Of a stretch of 40,008 bases of DNA, positions 1-8,504 are shown piece by piece. Position 1 is the stretch's first letter. Each line of letters opens with the position of its first letter. The DNA comes from Phycisphaerae bacterium. GTDB taxonomy: Bacteria; Planctomycetota; Phycisphaerae; Sedimentisphaerales; Anaerobacaceae. Where the stretch lies: assembly GCA_017993835.1 (NCBI GenBank), contig JAGOLX010000056.1, positions 1-40,008 on the forward strand, read 5' to 3'. The position numbers were made by a program, and so were the translations under genes. A model generated the notes under the pieces. The model saw only the letters and a program-made list of their open reading frames with translations. It was not told the DNA's origin and made no database searches.

Positions 1-72
1 GATTTGTGCTTTGGATTTGTTTCGAGTTTCGTGCTTCGGATTTCGGATTTGCCTTCCATTTGAGGTTGGGCC
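1..72. repeat. short imperfect repeat tract upstream of the first gene
   Basis: The first ~52 bases are made of loosely repeated units of the type GGATTT(C)G and GTGCTTCGGATTT, giving a T/G-rich low-complexity stretch just before the first gene. It ends with a GAGG ribosome-binding site 7 nt before the ATG at 73. I see no clear promoter in what is visible, because the window starts here. Confidence 0.4.
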
Positions 73-1686
73 ATGAAGCAGGCAGTTCGCACAGGACAAA
101 CGGCGATCATCGGGTCTTGGATTCTGCTGGCGGCATCGGGCGCATGGGGCCAGCCCTTGTGGGATCTGGCGAAATCGAACAGGGACACGCTGACCATCTC
201 CACATTGTTCACCGCCCAGGATGTGCGGGATCGCCTGTCCTCGGAGGCAGGGATCGACCAGGCGATTGCCTGGTGCAAGGACACCGGCGTGACGCACGCA
301 TTCGTCGAATCGTTTCGCGATGGCTACGCGGCCGAGCGGGATTCGCTGCTGCACGCGAAGAAACGATTCCTCGAAGTGGGGATCGACGTCTCCGGCTGCG
401 TGACCCCCACGCAGGTCGGTAAGAAGTCTGTCAACGGATGGAATGGCATTTGCTGCTACACCGACGAGCCCACACAAAAGCGTGTGCAGGAGATCTTCGA
501 GTACGCCGCGTCGCTCTTCGATGAGATCATGATCGACGACTTCTGGTTCACCGACTGCGAGTGTCCCGAGTGCCAGAAGGCCCGAGGGGACCAGCCCTGG
601 TCCGAGTACCGCTGCGACCTGATGATAGAGATCAGTCGTAAACGCATCCTGGCGCCCGCCCGCGCGGTCAATCCCAAGGTCAAGATCATCATCAAGTACC
701 CCCAGTGGTACGACCAGTTCCACAATCGAGGATACGAGGTCGTGCGCGAGACCGCCGACTTCGACAGGATCTGGGTGGGCACCGAAACCCGCGACCCGGA
801 CAACGAACAATGGGGCAAGAAGGCCCAATACGAAGCCTACTACATCATGCGCTGGCTCGGCGGGATCGGCGGCGTCAAGTGCGGCGGAGGCTGGTTCGAC
901 CCCTATGGCACACATGAAGACACCTACGTCGAGCAGGCCCGCCAGACGGTGCTGGCCGGCGCGACAGAGATGCTGCTGTTCTGCTACGGTTCGCTCCTGC
1001 ACGACACGGGTCCGGCCAACGTCGAGAGGCTCCGCACCGAAATCCCCAGCCTGTTCCAACTCGCCGCGATGGTGCGGGACAAGCCCATCAGAGGCATCGC
1101 GGCACCCAAGCCCCCCAACAGCGACGCCCACAAGGAGCAGTATATCTACGACTTCGTCGGCATGTTGGGCCTGCCGCTGATCCCGACGGCGGAGATCCGC
1201 ACGGATGCCAAGGCCGCCTTCCTGCCGGTCCACGCGATGAAGGACCCGCAGTTGAACGACAAGCTCGCCGCTATGCTCAAAGCGGGCACACCCGTGCTCA
1301 TCACAGACGGCCTGGCCGCCAAGCTCCCCGCCGACCTCGCAAGCGACAAGAACCTGCTCACGTTGAAGGTTGACGGAAAGCCGAACAGCCTCCTGGATCT
1401 GACCCGCGACGACCTCAAGCCAATTCGCGAGAAGCTCCTAGCCCCCCTCGGTATCCGCTTCGACGCCCCGAACAAGGTGGCTCTGTACTTGTTCGGCGAC
1501 GACTGCATCGCCATCGAGAACTTCAATGATGAGCCGGTCACAGTCGCCCTGGAGTTCGCAAAGCCGACGAGTCCGACGAAGTCGTTACTCCTGCCCACCG
1601 ACGGTAAGGCGGACTTCTCCTGCACAACCGGTAGAATTGATTTCGCAAAGATCACGCCGCGAACCCTTGTGGCGTTCACGTACTGA
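73..1686 (+). CDS. secreted TIM-barrel glycoside hydrolase-like protein
   Basis: A 537-residue protein with an N-terminal signal peptide (hydrophobic IIGSWILLAASGAWG, likely cleaved after AWG). The body reads like a glycosidase-type TIM barrel: strand-like segments such as EIMIDDFWF (about residues 153-161) carry paired acidic residues, followed by a Cys cluster CECPEC, and KVKIIIKYPQW and FDRIWVGTE follow in barrel-like spacing. From about residue 345 the protein changes to a smaller alpha/beta part (DFVGMLGLPLIPT, PVLITDGLAAKL) resembling the glutamine-amidotransferase-like domain that follows the barrel in some glycosidases, and ends with a beta-rich tail. I cannot assign a CAZy family. 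The start is supported by GAGG 7 nt upstream. It probably acts in the periplasm or outside on a carbohydrate, in line with the other secreted hydrolases nearby; the substrate is unknown. Confidence 0.75.
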   Translation: MKQAVRTGQTAIIGSWILLAASGAWGQPLWDLAKSNRDTLTISTLFTAQDVRDRLSSEAGIDQAIAWCKDTGVTHAFVESFRDGYAAERDSLLHAKKRFLEVGIDVSGCVTPTQVGKKSVNGWNGICCYTDEPTQKRVQEIFEYAASLFDEIMIDDFWFTDCECPECQKARGDQPWSEYRCDLMIEISRKRILAPARAVNPKVKIIIKYPQWYDQFHNRGYEVVRETADFDRIWVGTETRDPDNEQWGKKAQYEAYYIMRWLGGIGGVKCGGGWFDPYGTHEDTYVEQARQTVLAGATEMLLFCYGSLLHDTGPANVERLRTEIPSLFQLAAMVRDKPIRGIAAPKPPNSDAHKEQYIYDFVGMLGLPLIPTAEIRTDAKAAFLPVHAMKDPQLNDKLAAMLKAGTPVLITDGLAAKLPADLASDKNLLTLKVDGKPNSLLDLTRDDLKPIREKLLAPLGIRFDAPNKVALYLFGDDCIAIENFNDEPVTVALEFAKPTSPTKSLLLPTDGKADFSCTTGRIDFAKITPRTLVAFTY

Positions 1687-2075
1687 CAGGGGTCGTTTTC
1701 CGACAGATCCCGTTGCCCGTGTTAGAGAATACGTAGTTCTACGTATGGAATCGCCCTGCCGCGATGGGTATAATAGAGGCATTGTCAGCGGTCCGGAATC
1801 GGAGGTTCTCTGCTCCCTTATTGCCGCTGGCTGTTTCCACACCGAGCCGCTGTTCACGCCAGGCTCTCAGATCGGGAGGTGAGTTGTGCATGCCACGCGC
1901 AGATTCCGGGGGATGGTCGGGATCGGGCCGCACTCGCCACGGGACGACTCACAACCGCAGATGAACGCGGATGAACGCAGTCGGGCATCGGGCCGCAGCC
2001 AGGATCGACTCACGCAGAGACGCAGGGGTAGGGTGGGCTGTGCCCACCGTTCACCAAACAAATCGGAGGCAGAAC
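1687..2075. other. 389-bp intergenic region with dyad, possible promoter and hairpin
   Basis: No convincing gene here. It holds a perfect 16-bp dyad (1730-1745), a TATAAT box (1769-1774), a stretch reading like the common GATGAACGCGGATGAACGC intergenic repeat (about 1961-1979), and a perfect 7-bp stem GGTGGGC/GCCCACC at 2032-2048, 27 nt before the next start codon. A 24-codon open frame begins at ATG 1890 behind GGGAGG (1874-1879), but nothing else supports it as a gene. Confidence 0.6.
1730..1774 (+). promoter_or_regulatory. operator-like dyad followed by sigma70-like -10 box
   Basis: TACGTAG-TT-CTACGTA (1730-1745) is a perfect 7-bp inverted repeat with a 2-nt centre, as expected for a dimeric helix-turn-helix regulator site. 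Right after it lies a weak -35 (TGGAAT, 1746-1751), a 17-nt spacer and a perfect TATAAT (1769-1774). This would drive the GLUG-repeat gene with a leader of about 295 nt. The regulator is not identifiable from the window. The weak -35 directly next to the dyad would fit an activator. Confidence 0.45.
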
Positions 2076-4739
2076 ATGGTCACTCCAAGCAGATCCCAGG
2101 CGTATGGTGCAGCAGTGTTCCTCTTCTTGGTTATCGTCTCGACCGCCCACGCCAAATACAGCGGCGGGACGGGTGAGCCGAATGACCCGTACCAGATCGC
2201 CACGGCTGCCGATCTGATCGCCCTCGGCGAGACGCCGGAAGACTACGACAAGCACTTCCTCCTGACCGCCGACATCGACCTGGACCCCAACCTCCCCGGC
2301 CGTAAGGTCTTCGATAAGGCGGTTATTGCGCCGGACATCGATCCTGTGAAGGCTGGCTCCCAGGGGACTCCATTCACTGGCGTCTTCGATGGAAACGGCC
2401 ACGTGATCTCGCACTTGACGATTACGGGTGGAAGTTATCTGGGATTATTTGGGCAATTGCAGCCCCCGAGCCAAATCGAGAACCTAGGGGTAGTGGCAAC
2501 CAACATAGGTGGCTCGGACTATATCGGCGGGCTGGTGGGCTTTTGTGAACCGTCTTGGGGCGGGATCACTTGGTGCGGGATCAGCATCACCCGTTGCCAC
2601 AGCAGCGGCTCGGTCAGCGGCAGTACGTCCGTAGGTGGACTCGCGGGCGAAAGCTATCGCGACATCAGTTCGAGCTACAGCGCCGCCTCGGTCAATGGGA
2701 CCCAGCGGATCGGCGGCCTGGTAGGTCACAACTGCGCTGCGATCACCGCGAGTTACAGCATTGGCCAGGTCAGTGGAGGGGAAGATGTGGGCGGCTTGGT
2801 CGGCCGCAATCTTTCTTTCCATCCCGCGTTTTCGTTTCGCCGCCCCCACGGCAGCATCGCCACAAGCTACAGCAGTAGTACGGTCAGCGGCGATAGGTCT
2901 GTCGGAGGCCTCGTGGGGTACAACAGCTCGTATGCCAGGATCCGCAATTGCCACAGCAGCGGCTCGGTCAGCGGCAGTACGGGCGTAGGTGGACTCGCGG
3001 GCCTCAGCTCTGGCGACATCAGTTCGAGCTACAGCACCGGCTCGGTCAGCGGGACTGGCGACTATGTTGGCGCTCTCGTGGGATACGCCGAGTGGGGTAG
3101 CATCAGCTTGAGCTTCTGGGACATACAGACCTCAGGCCAGATCACCAGTGCTGGCGGCACGGGCAAGACCACAGTCGAGATGCAGAGCGCCCCGACATTC
3201 CTCGATGCCGGGTGGGACTTTGTGAACGAGACGGCTAATGGCACGGAGGATATTTGGAAGATCGCGGAGGGTTTGGGGTATCCGCGTCTGGCGTGGGAGA
3301 AATACAGCGGCGGGACGGGGGAGCCGAACGATCCGTACCAGATCGCCACAGCCGCCGATCTGATCGCCCTCGGCGAGACCCCCGAAGACTACGACAAGCA
3401 CTTCATCCTGACCGCCGACATCGACCTGGACCCCAACCTCCCCGGCCGCAAGGTCTTCGACAAGGCCGTTATCGCGCCGGATACAAATGACACCGAAGCC
3501 GGCTTTCAGGGGACCGCCTTTACCGGCGTCTTCGATGGCAACGGGCACACGATTCCGCATTTGACAATCAAAGGCGGCAGTTGCCTGGGCCTGTTTGGCT
3601 GTTTGCGATCCGGGGCCGAGGTCAAGGATGTAGGTGTTGTGGACGTTAACGTGACGGGTGTGGGTCATTTGGTCGGCGGGCTGGCAGGATATAACGTCTC
3701 GGGTGCCGTAGTAACCCACTGCTACTGTACTGGTACTGTGGGCGGCAATTCCCATGTTGGTGGGCTGGCGAGCTGTAACGGCAAATCCTCACCGCCCGCT
3801 GCGATCACGCGCTGCTACAGTGCGGCTGTGGTTACGGGCATCTCGAATGTTGGTGGTCTGGTGGGCTACAATAGCGTTTATGTGTCTCAATCATGTAGCA
3901 CAGGTGTGGTGTATGGTGTGTCCAACGTCGGCGGTCTCATTGGGGCCAACGGATGGGGCATGCGCTACACTGGGCATGTAAGCGAGTGCTACAGCACGTG
4001 TACAGTCAACGGCAATGAGTGCATCGGCGGGCTCGTGGGTACGAACCGTGGTTCAGTGACTCGCTGCTACGGCACAGGTTCGGTCATTGGGGTTCGGTGG
4101 GTCGGAGGGATAGTGGGGCTGAGCTATGGGCCTGTGAGCGAGTCCTACAGCACCGGTGAGGTCAAGGGCAGTTTGGATGTCGGCGGGCTGGTCGGGGCGA
4201 ACACCAAGACCACGTGGGGTAGCGAAGGGACTGTGGCCGCTTGTTTCTGGGACATCCAGACCTCAGGCCAAGCCACGAACGATGGAGGCACCGGGAAGAC
4301 CACAGCCGAGATGCAAACGGCCAAGACCTTCCTTGATGCCGGGTGGGACTTCGTCGATGAGACGGCCAACGGCACGGATGACATCTGGTGGATCGATGAA
4401 GGGTTGGATTATCCCCGCCTCTGGTGGGAACCGTATGATGGACGGGTCACGGTTGCGCTGGGCCAGGTATTTACCGTCACACTCGAATCGAATCCCAGCA
4501 CGGGGTATCGATGGGAATGGGTGGATCACCAGGACTCCATCGTGGAGCAGATGGGCGAGGCACGGTTCAAGCCACGCGCGACAGGCGATCCGCCCCTTGG
4601 CGGGGCCGGCGGGTGGGAAAGCTTTGATTTCAAGGCGGTCCATCCAGGGCAGATGACTCTCAAGCTCGTCTATCGCAGGCCATGGGAAGAAGGTGTGGAG
4701 CCGCTGAAGACCCTCTCGCTCCAAGTCACAGTACCTTAG
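2076..4739 (+). CDS. secreted GLUG-repeat protein with C-terminal chagasin-type (I42) inhibitor domain
   Basis: The ATG at 2076 is chosen over one 105 nt upstream because CGGAGG lies just before it and it gives a clean signal peptide (AVFLFLVIVSTAHA); 887 residues. The protein is two copies of one module. Each starts with a 'YSGGTGEPNDPYQ...DIDLDPNLPG' header (nt 2154-2335 and 3300-3481), followed by about seven GLUG-type units (IGGLVGF, VGGLVGY and so on) and closed by SFWDIQTSGQ and GWDFV.ETANGT segments. GLUG repeats occur in surface adhesins and peptidase-related proteins. The last ~100 residues differ: NPSTGY (N806), GAGGWESF and RRPWE match the three conserved loops of chagasin, inhibitors of papain-like cysteine proteases. 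The likely role is a surface or exported protein that binds something and may block cysteine proteases; inhibition is inferred from the loops only. Confidence 0.85.
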   Translation: MVTPSRSQAYGAAVFLFLVIVSTAHAKYSGGTGEPNDPYQIATAADLIALGETPEDYDKHFLLTADIDLDPNLPGRKVFDKAVIAPDIDPVKAGSQGTPFTGVFDGNGHVISHLTITGGSYLGLFGQLQPPSQIENLGVVATNIGGSDYIGGLVGFCEPSWGGITWCGISITRCHSSGSVSGSTSVGGLAGESYRDISSSYSAASVNGTQRIGGLVGHNCAAITASYSIGQVSGGEDVGGLVGRNLSFHPAFSFRRPHGSIATSYSSSTVSGDRSVGGLVGYNSSYARIRNCHSSGSVSGSTGVGGLAGLSSGDISSSYSTGSVSGTGDYVGALVGYAEWGSISLSFWDIQTSGQITSAGGTGKTTVEMQSAPTFLDAGWDFVNETANGTEDIWKIAEGLGYPRLAWEKYSGGTGEPNDPYQIATAADLIALGETPEDYDKHFILTADIDLDPNLPGRKVFDKAVIAPDTNDTEAGFQGTAFTGVFDGNGHTIPHLTIKGGSCLGLFGCLRSGAEVKDVGVVDVNVTGVGHLVGGLAGYNVSGAVVTHCYCTGTVGGNSHVGGLASCNGKSSPPAAITRCYSAAVVTGISNVGGLVGYNSVYVSQSCSTGVVYGVSNVGGLIGANGWGMRYTGHVSECYSTCTVNGNECIGGLVGTNRGSVTRCYGTGSVIGVRWVGGIVGLSYGPVSESYSTGEVKGSLDVGGLVGANTKTTWGSEGTVAACFWDIQTSGQATNDGGTGKTTAEMQTAKTFLDAGWDFVDETANGTDDIWWIDEGLDYPRLWWEPYDGRVTVALGQVFTVTLESNPSTGYRWEWVDHQDSIVEQMGEARFKPRATGDPPLGGAGGWESFDFKAVHPGQMTLKLVYRRPWEEGVEPLKTLSLQVTVP
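2154..2335 (+). repeat. module-header direct repeat, copy 1
   Basis: A 182-bp stretch encoding the GLUG module header. It is nearly identical at base level to 3300-3481 in the same gene and in the same frame, so the two halves of the protein arose by duplication or gene conversion. Confidence 0.85.
2594..2648 (+). repeat. 55-bp direct repeat within the first GLUG array (partner 2948-3002)
   Basis: The 55 bases from 2594 recur at 2948-3002 with very few changes, encoding CHSSGSVSGST.VGGLAG. This is a recent local duplication of one GLUG unit inside the first half of the gene. Confidence 0.75.
3300..3481 (+). repeat. module-header direct repeat, copy 2
   Basis: Second copy of the 182-bp header repeat, in frame. 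The differences from copy 1 are mostly silent third-position changes (for example FLLTAD versus FILTAD at protein level), which suggests the header is under constraint while the GLUG units between the copies have diverged. Confidence 0.85.
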
Positions 4740-5069
4740 GCCGACTTGACTCTAATGAGTTCTGACGCGCAAAATCGGCAATCGAACCGTGTGGTAGTGT
4801 GGCACCCCCGCCCTCGGGGGTGATCCCAGCGATCCCAGCCGGGGGCGGCTGGGCTACATTCCTGTCGGCTCAAGGAACTCCGAGCCGGTCGCGCGAAGTT
4901 CGCCAGAGCGGTGGTATACGCTACAGAAATCGTCTGTCGAAACTCATTAGGCGAGCCGGTGGATGGCGCTGACGTGGGTCCGTCTTACATTTCGATTTCC
5001 ACTGTGGTGGCAATTGGAGAAAGCCACGCCATGACAACATGTGACGACGATTGATGGGAGGTACATTCG
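4740..5069. other. 330-bp intergenic region with two adjacent GC-rich hairpins
   Basis: No gene seen. Two perfect stems lie side by side: CACCCCCG-CCCT-CGGGGGTG (4803-4822) and CCCAGCC-GGGGGC-GGCTGGG (4834-4853). Neither has a T-tract, so they are not typical terminators; they could be REP-like elements or stabilise the 3' end of the GLUG transcript. Near the right end GGGAGG precedes the next ATG at optimal spacing. Confidence 0.6.
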
Positions 5070-6851
5070 ATGCGCGCCAGACCGAATGTGTGGTTCTTTG
5101 TCCTGAGCTTGTTCATCGGTCTCACTGCGCCCGCGAGCACTTCGCTCGCACAGGGCGCTGGCGACGAGTCTGTCGAGCCGCAGGCCAGGCCGGAGCGGCG
5201 GGTGATGGCGTTTTATTATCCGTGGTATGGGACGCCCGACGGGCCGGGCGGGTCCGGCCGAACCATCCACTGGGGTCAGATCGACACCGCGGATCACGAC
5301 ATTTCCGAGAGCACGCATTATCCGGCGCTCGGCGCCTACGACTCGCACGATCCGGCGGTGATCGATCAACATTGCCAGTGGGCGAAGGCCGCGCACATCG
5401 ACACGTTCATCGTGAGCTGGTGGGGTCACGGCGACTACACCGACCTCGCGATGGCCAAGATCCTCGACGCCTGCCAGACCCACGGACTGAAGGCATGCAT
5501 CTACTACGAGACCGTCCCGGAGCCTGAGACTGCCCAGACCGCCGCACAGGACATCCTCAGGGTGCTTGCCAAGTACGGCAGCCACGAGGCCTATCTGAAA
5601 GTGGACACTGCACCCGTGGTGTTCATTTACGGCCGGGCCGTGGAGGAACTGGGGTTGCTCGGTTGGCGCGAGGCCATCCAGTTCATCAAAGCCGGCCGCC
5701 GAACGGGGGCCACTATCCTGGGCGACCAGTTCAGCTACGGCGCCGCCCGCGTCTTCGACGGCGTGCACACGTACAACACCGCCGGTTCGCTGAGCAACCT
5801 GTCGCTGGAGGACGCGGAGAAATGGGCCGCCGGCACGTACACGCCGTGGGTTCAATTGGCCGACGAGGCGGATGCGATCAGCACGATCACGGTCATCCCG
5901 GGCTACGACGACACGAAGATCCGCACGCCCGGCCTGGCCGTCGAACGATTCAACGGCAATCTCTATCGCGCCCAATGGAGCCAGGCGATCGCCGCCGACC
6001 CGCACTGGGTTCTCATCACCAGCTTCAACGAACGGCACGAGGGCAGCGAGATCGAGCCGTCGTTCGAGTATGGGGACGAGTACATCAAGTTGACCTCCGA
6101 ATTCGCCGAGCAGTTCAAATCCACCCAGCGCGAGGCCCACACACCTGTCGCATCGGGGACAATCACTCGGGAGCAGAAGGAGCAACTGCGCGACACCCTG
6201 CAGGACATGCGGATCGCTGTTCTCCCCGACGCGGAGTCGATGGCCTTCTGGTGGCTGCTCGATCTCGGCGTCGATCTCGAACTTGTCACCTGGGAGCAGG
6301 TCGTCAGCGGCCTGAGCGCCCGACAGTGCCCGATACTCCTCTACTGCACCGGCGAACGATATAGACGGACCGTGCAGACAACCGGCGACGTGGACGAGGC
6401 GCTAATCCGCTATCAGAGGGGCGGCGGCTGTCTCGTCGCTCTGCCTTCGCTGCCGTGGCCCTTCTACTACGACGAAACCGGCAACGCGGTCAATCAGAGC
6501 TATCGCTTCGGCCTGATGCTTCGAGGGGGATGGGAACGCCCGCCCAGCGGGACCGAGCTGCAGTTCGTCCAGGTCTCGCGCCAATTGGTCCATGTGCCAG
6601 CGGAGTTCGATTTCCCAACCTCGGGCGACCTCCGTTGGCGGCCGTTCTACGCGGGCGATCATGCTGAGTACACCCCCCTGCTGCAACTCCGGGACGGCGC
6701 CGGCCAGTATCTCGGCGACGCGGTAATGTACGCTCGCCCCAAGCACGGCGGCCACGTGGCCTACGCATGGTTTGGCCTGCTCAACGGCCCCTACGCCGAG
6801 CCAATCCTCTACGACCTTCTGACCTTCCTGGCCGACCGCATCCGTCGATGA
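5070..6851 (+). CDS. secreted GH99-like glycoside hydrolase with C-terminal amidotransferase-like domain
   Basis: 593 residues with a signal peptide (WFFVLSLFIGLTAPASTSLA). Residues ~45-350 form a GH99-type barrel: VMAFYYPWYGTPDGP and the HWGQID segment are the characteristic start, and NERHEGSEIEPS (E321, E324) matches the conserved NEW.EG...EP motif holding the two catalytic carboxylates of GH99. That family cleaves internal alpha-mannosidic bonds (endo-alpha-mannosidase/mannanase); some planctomycete relatives are uncharacterised, so the substrate is uncertain. From ~370 onward a second domain begins (RIAVLPDAESMAFWWLLDLG, later GGGCLVALPSLPWPFYY), similar in layout to class-I amidotransferase-like folds, with no visible catalytic Cys. 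GGGAGG 8-9 nt upstream supports the start. It stands alone, with 330 bp upstream and 378 bp downstream. Confidence 0.8.
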   Translation: MRARPNVWFFVLSLFIGLTAPASTSLAQGAGDESVEPQARPERRVMAFYYPWYGTPDGPGGSGRTIHWGQIDTADHDISESTHYPALGAYDSHDPAVIDQHCQWAKAAHIDTFIVSWWGHGDYTDLAMAKILDACQTHGLKACIYYETVPEPETAQTAAQDILRVLAKYGSHEAYLKVDTAPVVFIYGRAVEELGLLGWREAIQFIKAGRRTGATILGDQFSYGAARVFDGVHTYNTAGSLSNLSLEDAEKWAAGTYTPWVQLADEADAISTITVIPGYDDTKIRTPGLAVERFNGNLYRAQWSQAIAADPHWVLITSFNERHEGSEIEPSFEYGDEYIKLTSEFAEQFKSTQREAHTPVASGTITREQKEQLRDTLQDMRIAVLPDAESMAFWWLLDLGVDLELVTWEQVVSGLSARQCPILLYCTGERYRRTVQTTGDVDEALIRYQRGGGCLVALPSLPWPFYYDETGNAVNQSYRFGLMLRGGWERPPSGTELQFVQVSRQLVHVPAEFDFPTSGDLRWRPFYAGDHAEYTPLLQLRDGAGQYLGDAVMYARPKHGGHVAYAWFGLLNGPYAEPILYDLLTFLADRIRR

Positions 6852-7229
6852 CGGCTGCCTGAAAAACAGAACCCTCAATGGGATGGATATGCAAAGCTGT
6901 CAGCAATGCCGGATGGTCGAGGTCGATCCAGCCGTGCGTACCGCAATCGCAGGACGCCCCTCTGCGAGCCAAGTAGTTCGCTTTGAGACGGATGTGCCAC
7001 GCCGCCCGTTCGCCTGCTGACAATTTGGCAGTCTGAGAATCGATGTCAGCGCCGGGAGCCTCTGCCCCGTGGCCTCTTTTCACATGCGAGAAGCCTGAAC
7101 ACGCCCGTTTTGTGCTCCTTCTGCCCATCCAGGACCCTTGGCCCCAGAATTGCTGTCACATTCTCGCTCAGGCGGTTTCTCTAATGGAGAAGAGGTCACA
7201 GCAGTCTCGTTCGTGACAGGGGATTTGCG
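6852..7229. other. 378-bp gap before the sigma factor gene, no supported gene
   Basis: No plus-strand gene fits. A minus-strand open frame of 115 codons (6781-7128) overlaps the end of the GH99-like gene. It encodes segments such as HIRLKANYLARRGASCDCG that I do not recognise, and it has no convincing ribosome-binding site. It may be a chance frame or a decayed remnant. The sigma factor's promoter should lie at the right end (about 7100-7215), but I cannot pick boxes with confidence. Confidence 0.4.
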
Positions 7230-8465
7230 ATGTTCGAAAGAACGAAGAAGGACATCGAGTTGCTTCGGGCCAGCCTTCAGGGCAGCTCGAAGGCGTTCGG
7301 GGTCCTGGTAGGCCGGTATCAATCCCTGGTATGTGCCATTACCTATAGTGCCACCGGCAGTGTGGAACGGAGCGAGGAGCTGGCTCAGGAGGTCTTTCTC
7401 CGGGCGTGGCGGAGCCTGAGCCAGCTCCAGGACTTGAACAAGTTCCGGGCCTGGCTGTGCAGCATTGCCCGGAGCACCGTGCAGAACTGGTTCCGCGACC
7501 GCCATCGCGATGTAATAGGACGGGCGGCTCCCCTCGACGCCGTCGCAGACACGCCGTCGGAGGAATCCGGACCTGAGGAGACAGCCATGATCCAGGAGCA
7601 GAAAGCCATCGTTCAACGAGCGCTGGCGGAGATCCCCGAGTCCCTGCGCGAGCCTTTGATTCTATTCTATCGCGAGCAGAAGTCCATTGAAGAGGTGGCC
7701 CGCCAGTTCGATCTGACGGAGAATGCCGCCCGGCAGCGGATCTGCCGCGGGCGCAGCATGCTGCGTGAGCAGGTGGCCCGCATGGTGGAAACGACGATCG
7801 CTCGCACCCGCCCGGGCAAGGCCTTCACGACGGCGGTGATCGTGTGCATCGCCGGCACAGCGTGCAAGAGTTCCGCGGCGGTCGCGGTCGTGGGAGCGGC
7901 CTCCGCGGCGGGCAAATCGGCCGGCCTCGCTTCGCTGCTGTCGGGCACCACCGCGAAAATCGCGGCCATCGCGGCCGGCCTGGCGCTCGTTACGGCGGGC
8001 TTCCTTGCCTACCGCCAGTTTGTCAAGTCGCCAGAGCCGGAAGGCGCAGACCTCGCGACGGCAACCATCTCAGGGCAGTCTCTCACAGAAGCTCACCCCA
8101 GCGTGCAGTTGGCGGCAATTGGTGCCATGCCGGGCGCGAAGCCGGATCCAATCACTCCGAGTGCACCTGCATCGTTCGAGTTCAGAGCCAGGGGAGTGCT
8201 CAGTGGCCTGGTCACCGATATTCAGACGGGAGCGCCGATCCAGGATGCCATCGTGCGGATTTCACTGTCGCGCGTCTACCGTTGCCGCACAGACGCCAAC
8301 GGTTTCTACGGCATCGAGAGCATCCCCCAAGGTGGCGTTGCCAAGGTGACGGTCGAGTCGAAGGAATACGTCGGAGCGTCGGCCCAGGACCAGACGCGGA
8401 AGGTTCCTTTGAGTCCCGACAGACAAGCAGTGCAACACTTCCAGATGCGGCGGGGCCGCCCATGA
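7230..8465 (+). CDS. ECF sigma factor with membrane segment and C-terminal beta-sandwich (carboxypeptidase regulatory-like) domain
   Basis: 411 residues. Residues ~1-185 are a full ECF sigma: region 2 (AFGVLVGRYQSLVCAI, EELAQEVFLRAWRSL, FRAWLCSIARSTVQNWFRD) and region 4 (ALAEIPESLREPLILFYREQKSIEEVARQF, AARQRICRGRSMLREQ). An Ala/Gly-rich hydrophobic stretch (197-239) and a clear membrane-spanning segment (AKIAAIAAGLALVTAGFLAY, ~240-260) follow. After a Pro/Ala linker comes a domain with GVLSGLVTDIQTGAPIQDAIVRI and TDANGFYGIESIP, the signature of CnaB/carboxypeptidase regulatory-like sandwiches. In planctomycetes such extended ECFs are known as a type; here the tail would face the periplasm and could sense a signal directly, with no separate anti-sigma gene visible nearby. 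The secreted subtilase starts 39 nt downstream, so the two are probably co-transcribed. Confidence 0.88.
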   Translation: MFERTKKDIELLRASLQGSSKAFGVLVGRYQSLVCAITYSATGSVERSEELAQEVFLRAWRSLSQLQDLNKFRAWLCSIARSTVQNWFRDRHRDVIGRAAPLDAVADTPSEESGPEETAMIQEQKAIVQRALAEIPESLREPLILFYREQKSIEEVARQFDLTENAARQRICRGRSMLREQVARMVETTIARTRPGKAFTTAVIVCIAGTACKSSAAVAVVGAASAAGKSAGLASLLSGTTAKIAAIAAGLALVTAGFLAYRQFVKSPEPEGADLATATISGQSLTEAHPSVQLAAIGAMPGAKPDPITPSAPASFEFRARGVLSGLVTDIQTGAPIQDAIVRISLSRVYRCRTDANGFYGIESIPQGGVAKVTVESKEYVGASAQDQTRKVPLSPDRQAVQHFQMRRGRP

Positions 8466-8504
8466 GGGATTTCCAGGTTCATGGACAGTGAAAGGAAGGT
8501 AGTC

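Noticed and set aside
1890-1964. 24-codon frame behind GGGAGG, possible leader peptide
   Set aside because: Spacing of 10 nt is long, the composition is unremarkable, and there is no attenuator-like structure directly after it.
4803-4853. two GC hairpins as rho-independent terminators
   Set aside because: Neither is followed by a T run on either strand, so I list them only as hairpins.
4947-6185. 412-codon minus-strand open frame opposite the GH99-like gene
   Set aside because: It mirrors the third-position GC of the real gene, has no recognisable domain and no signal, and the plus-strand frame has clear family motifs.
6781-7128. 115-codon minus-strand frame before the sigma factor gene
   Set aside because: Not recognised, no ribosome-binding site, and it overlaps the end of the GH99-like gene; kept only as a note in the intergenic entry.
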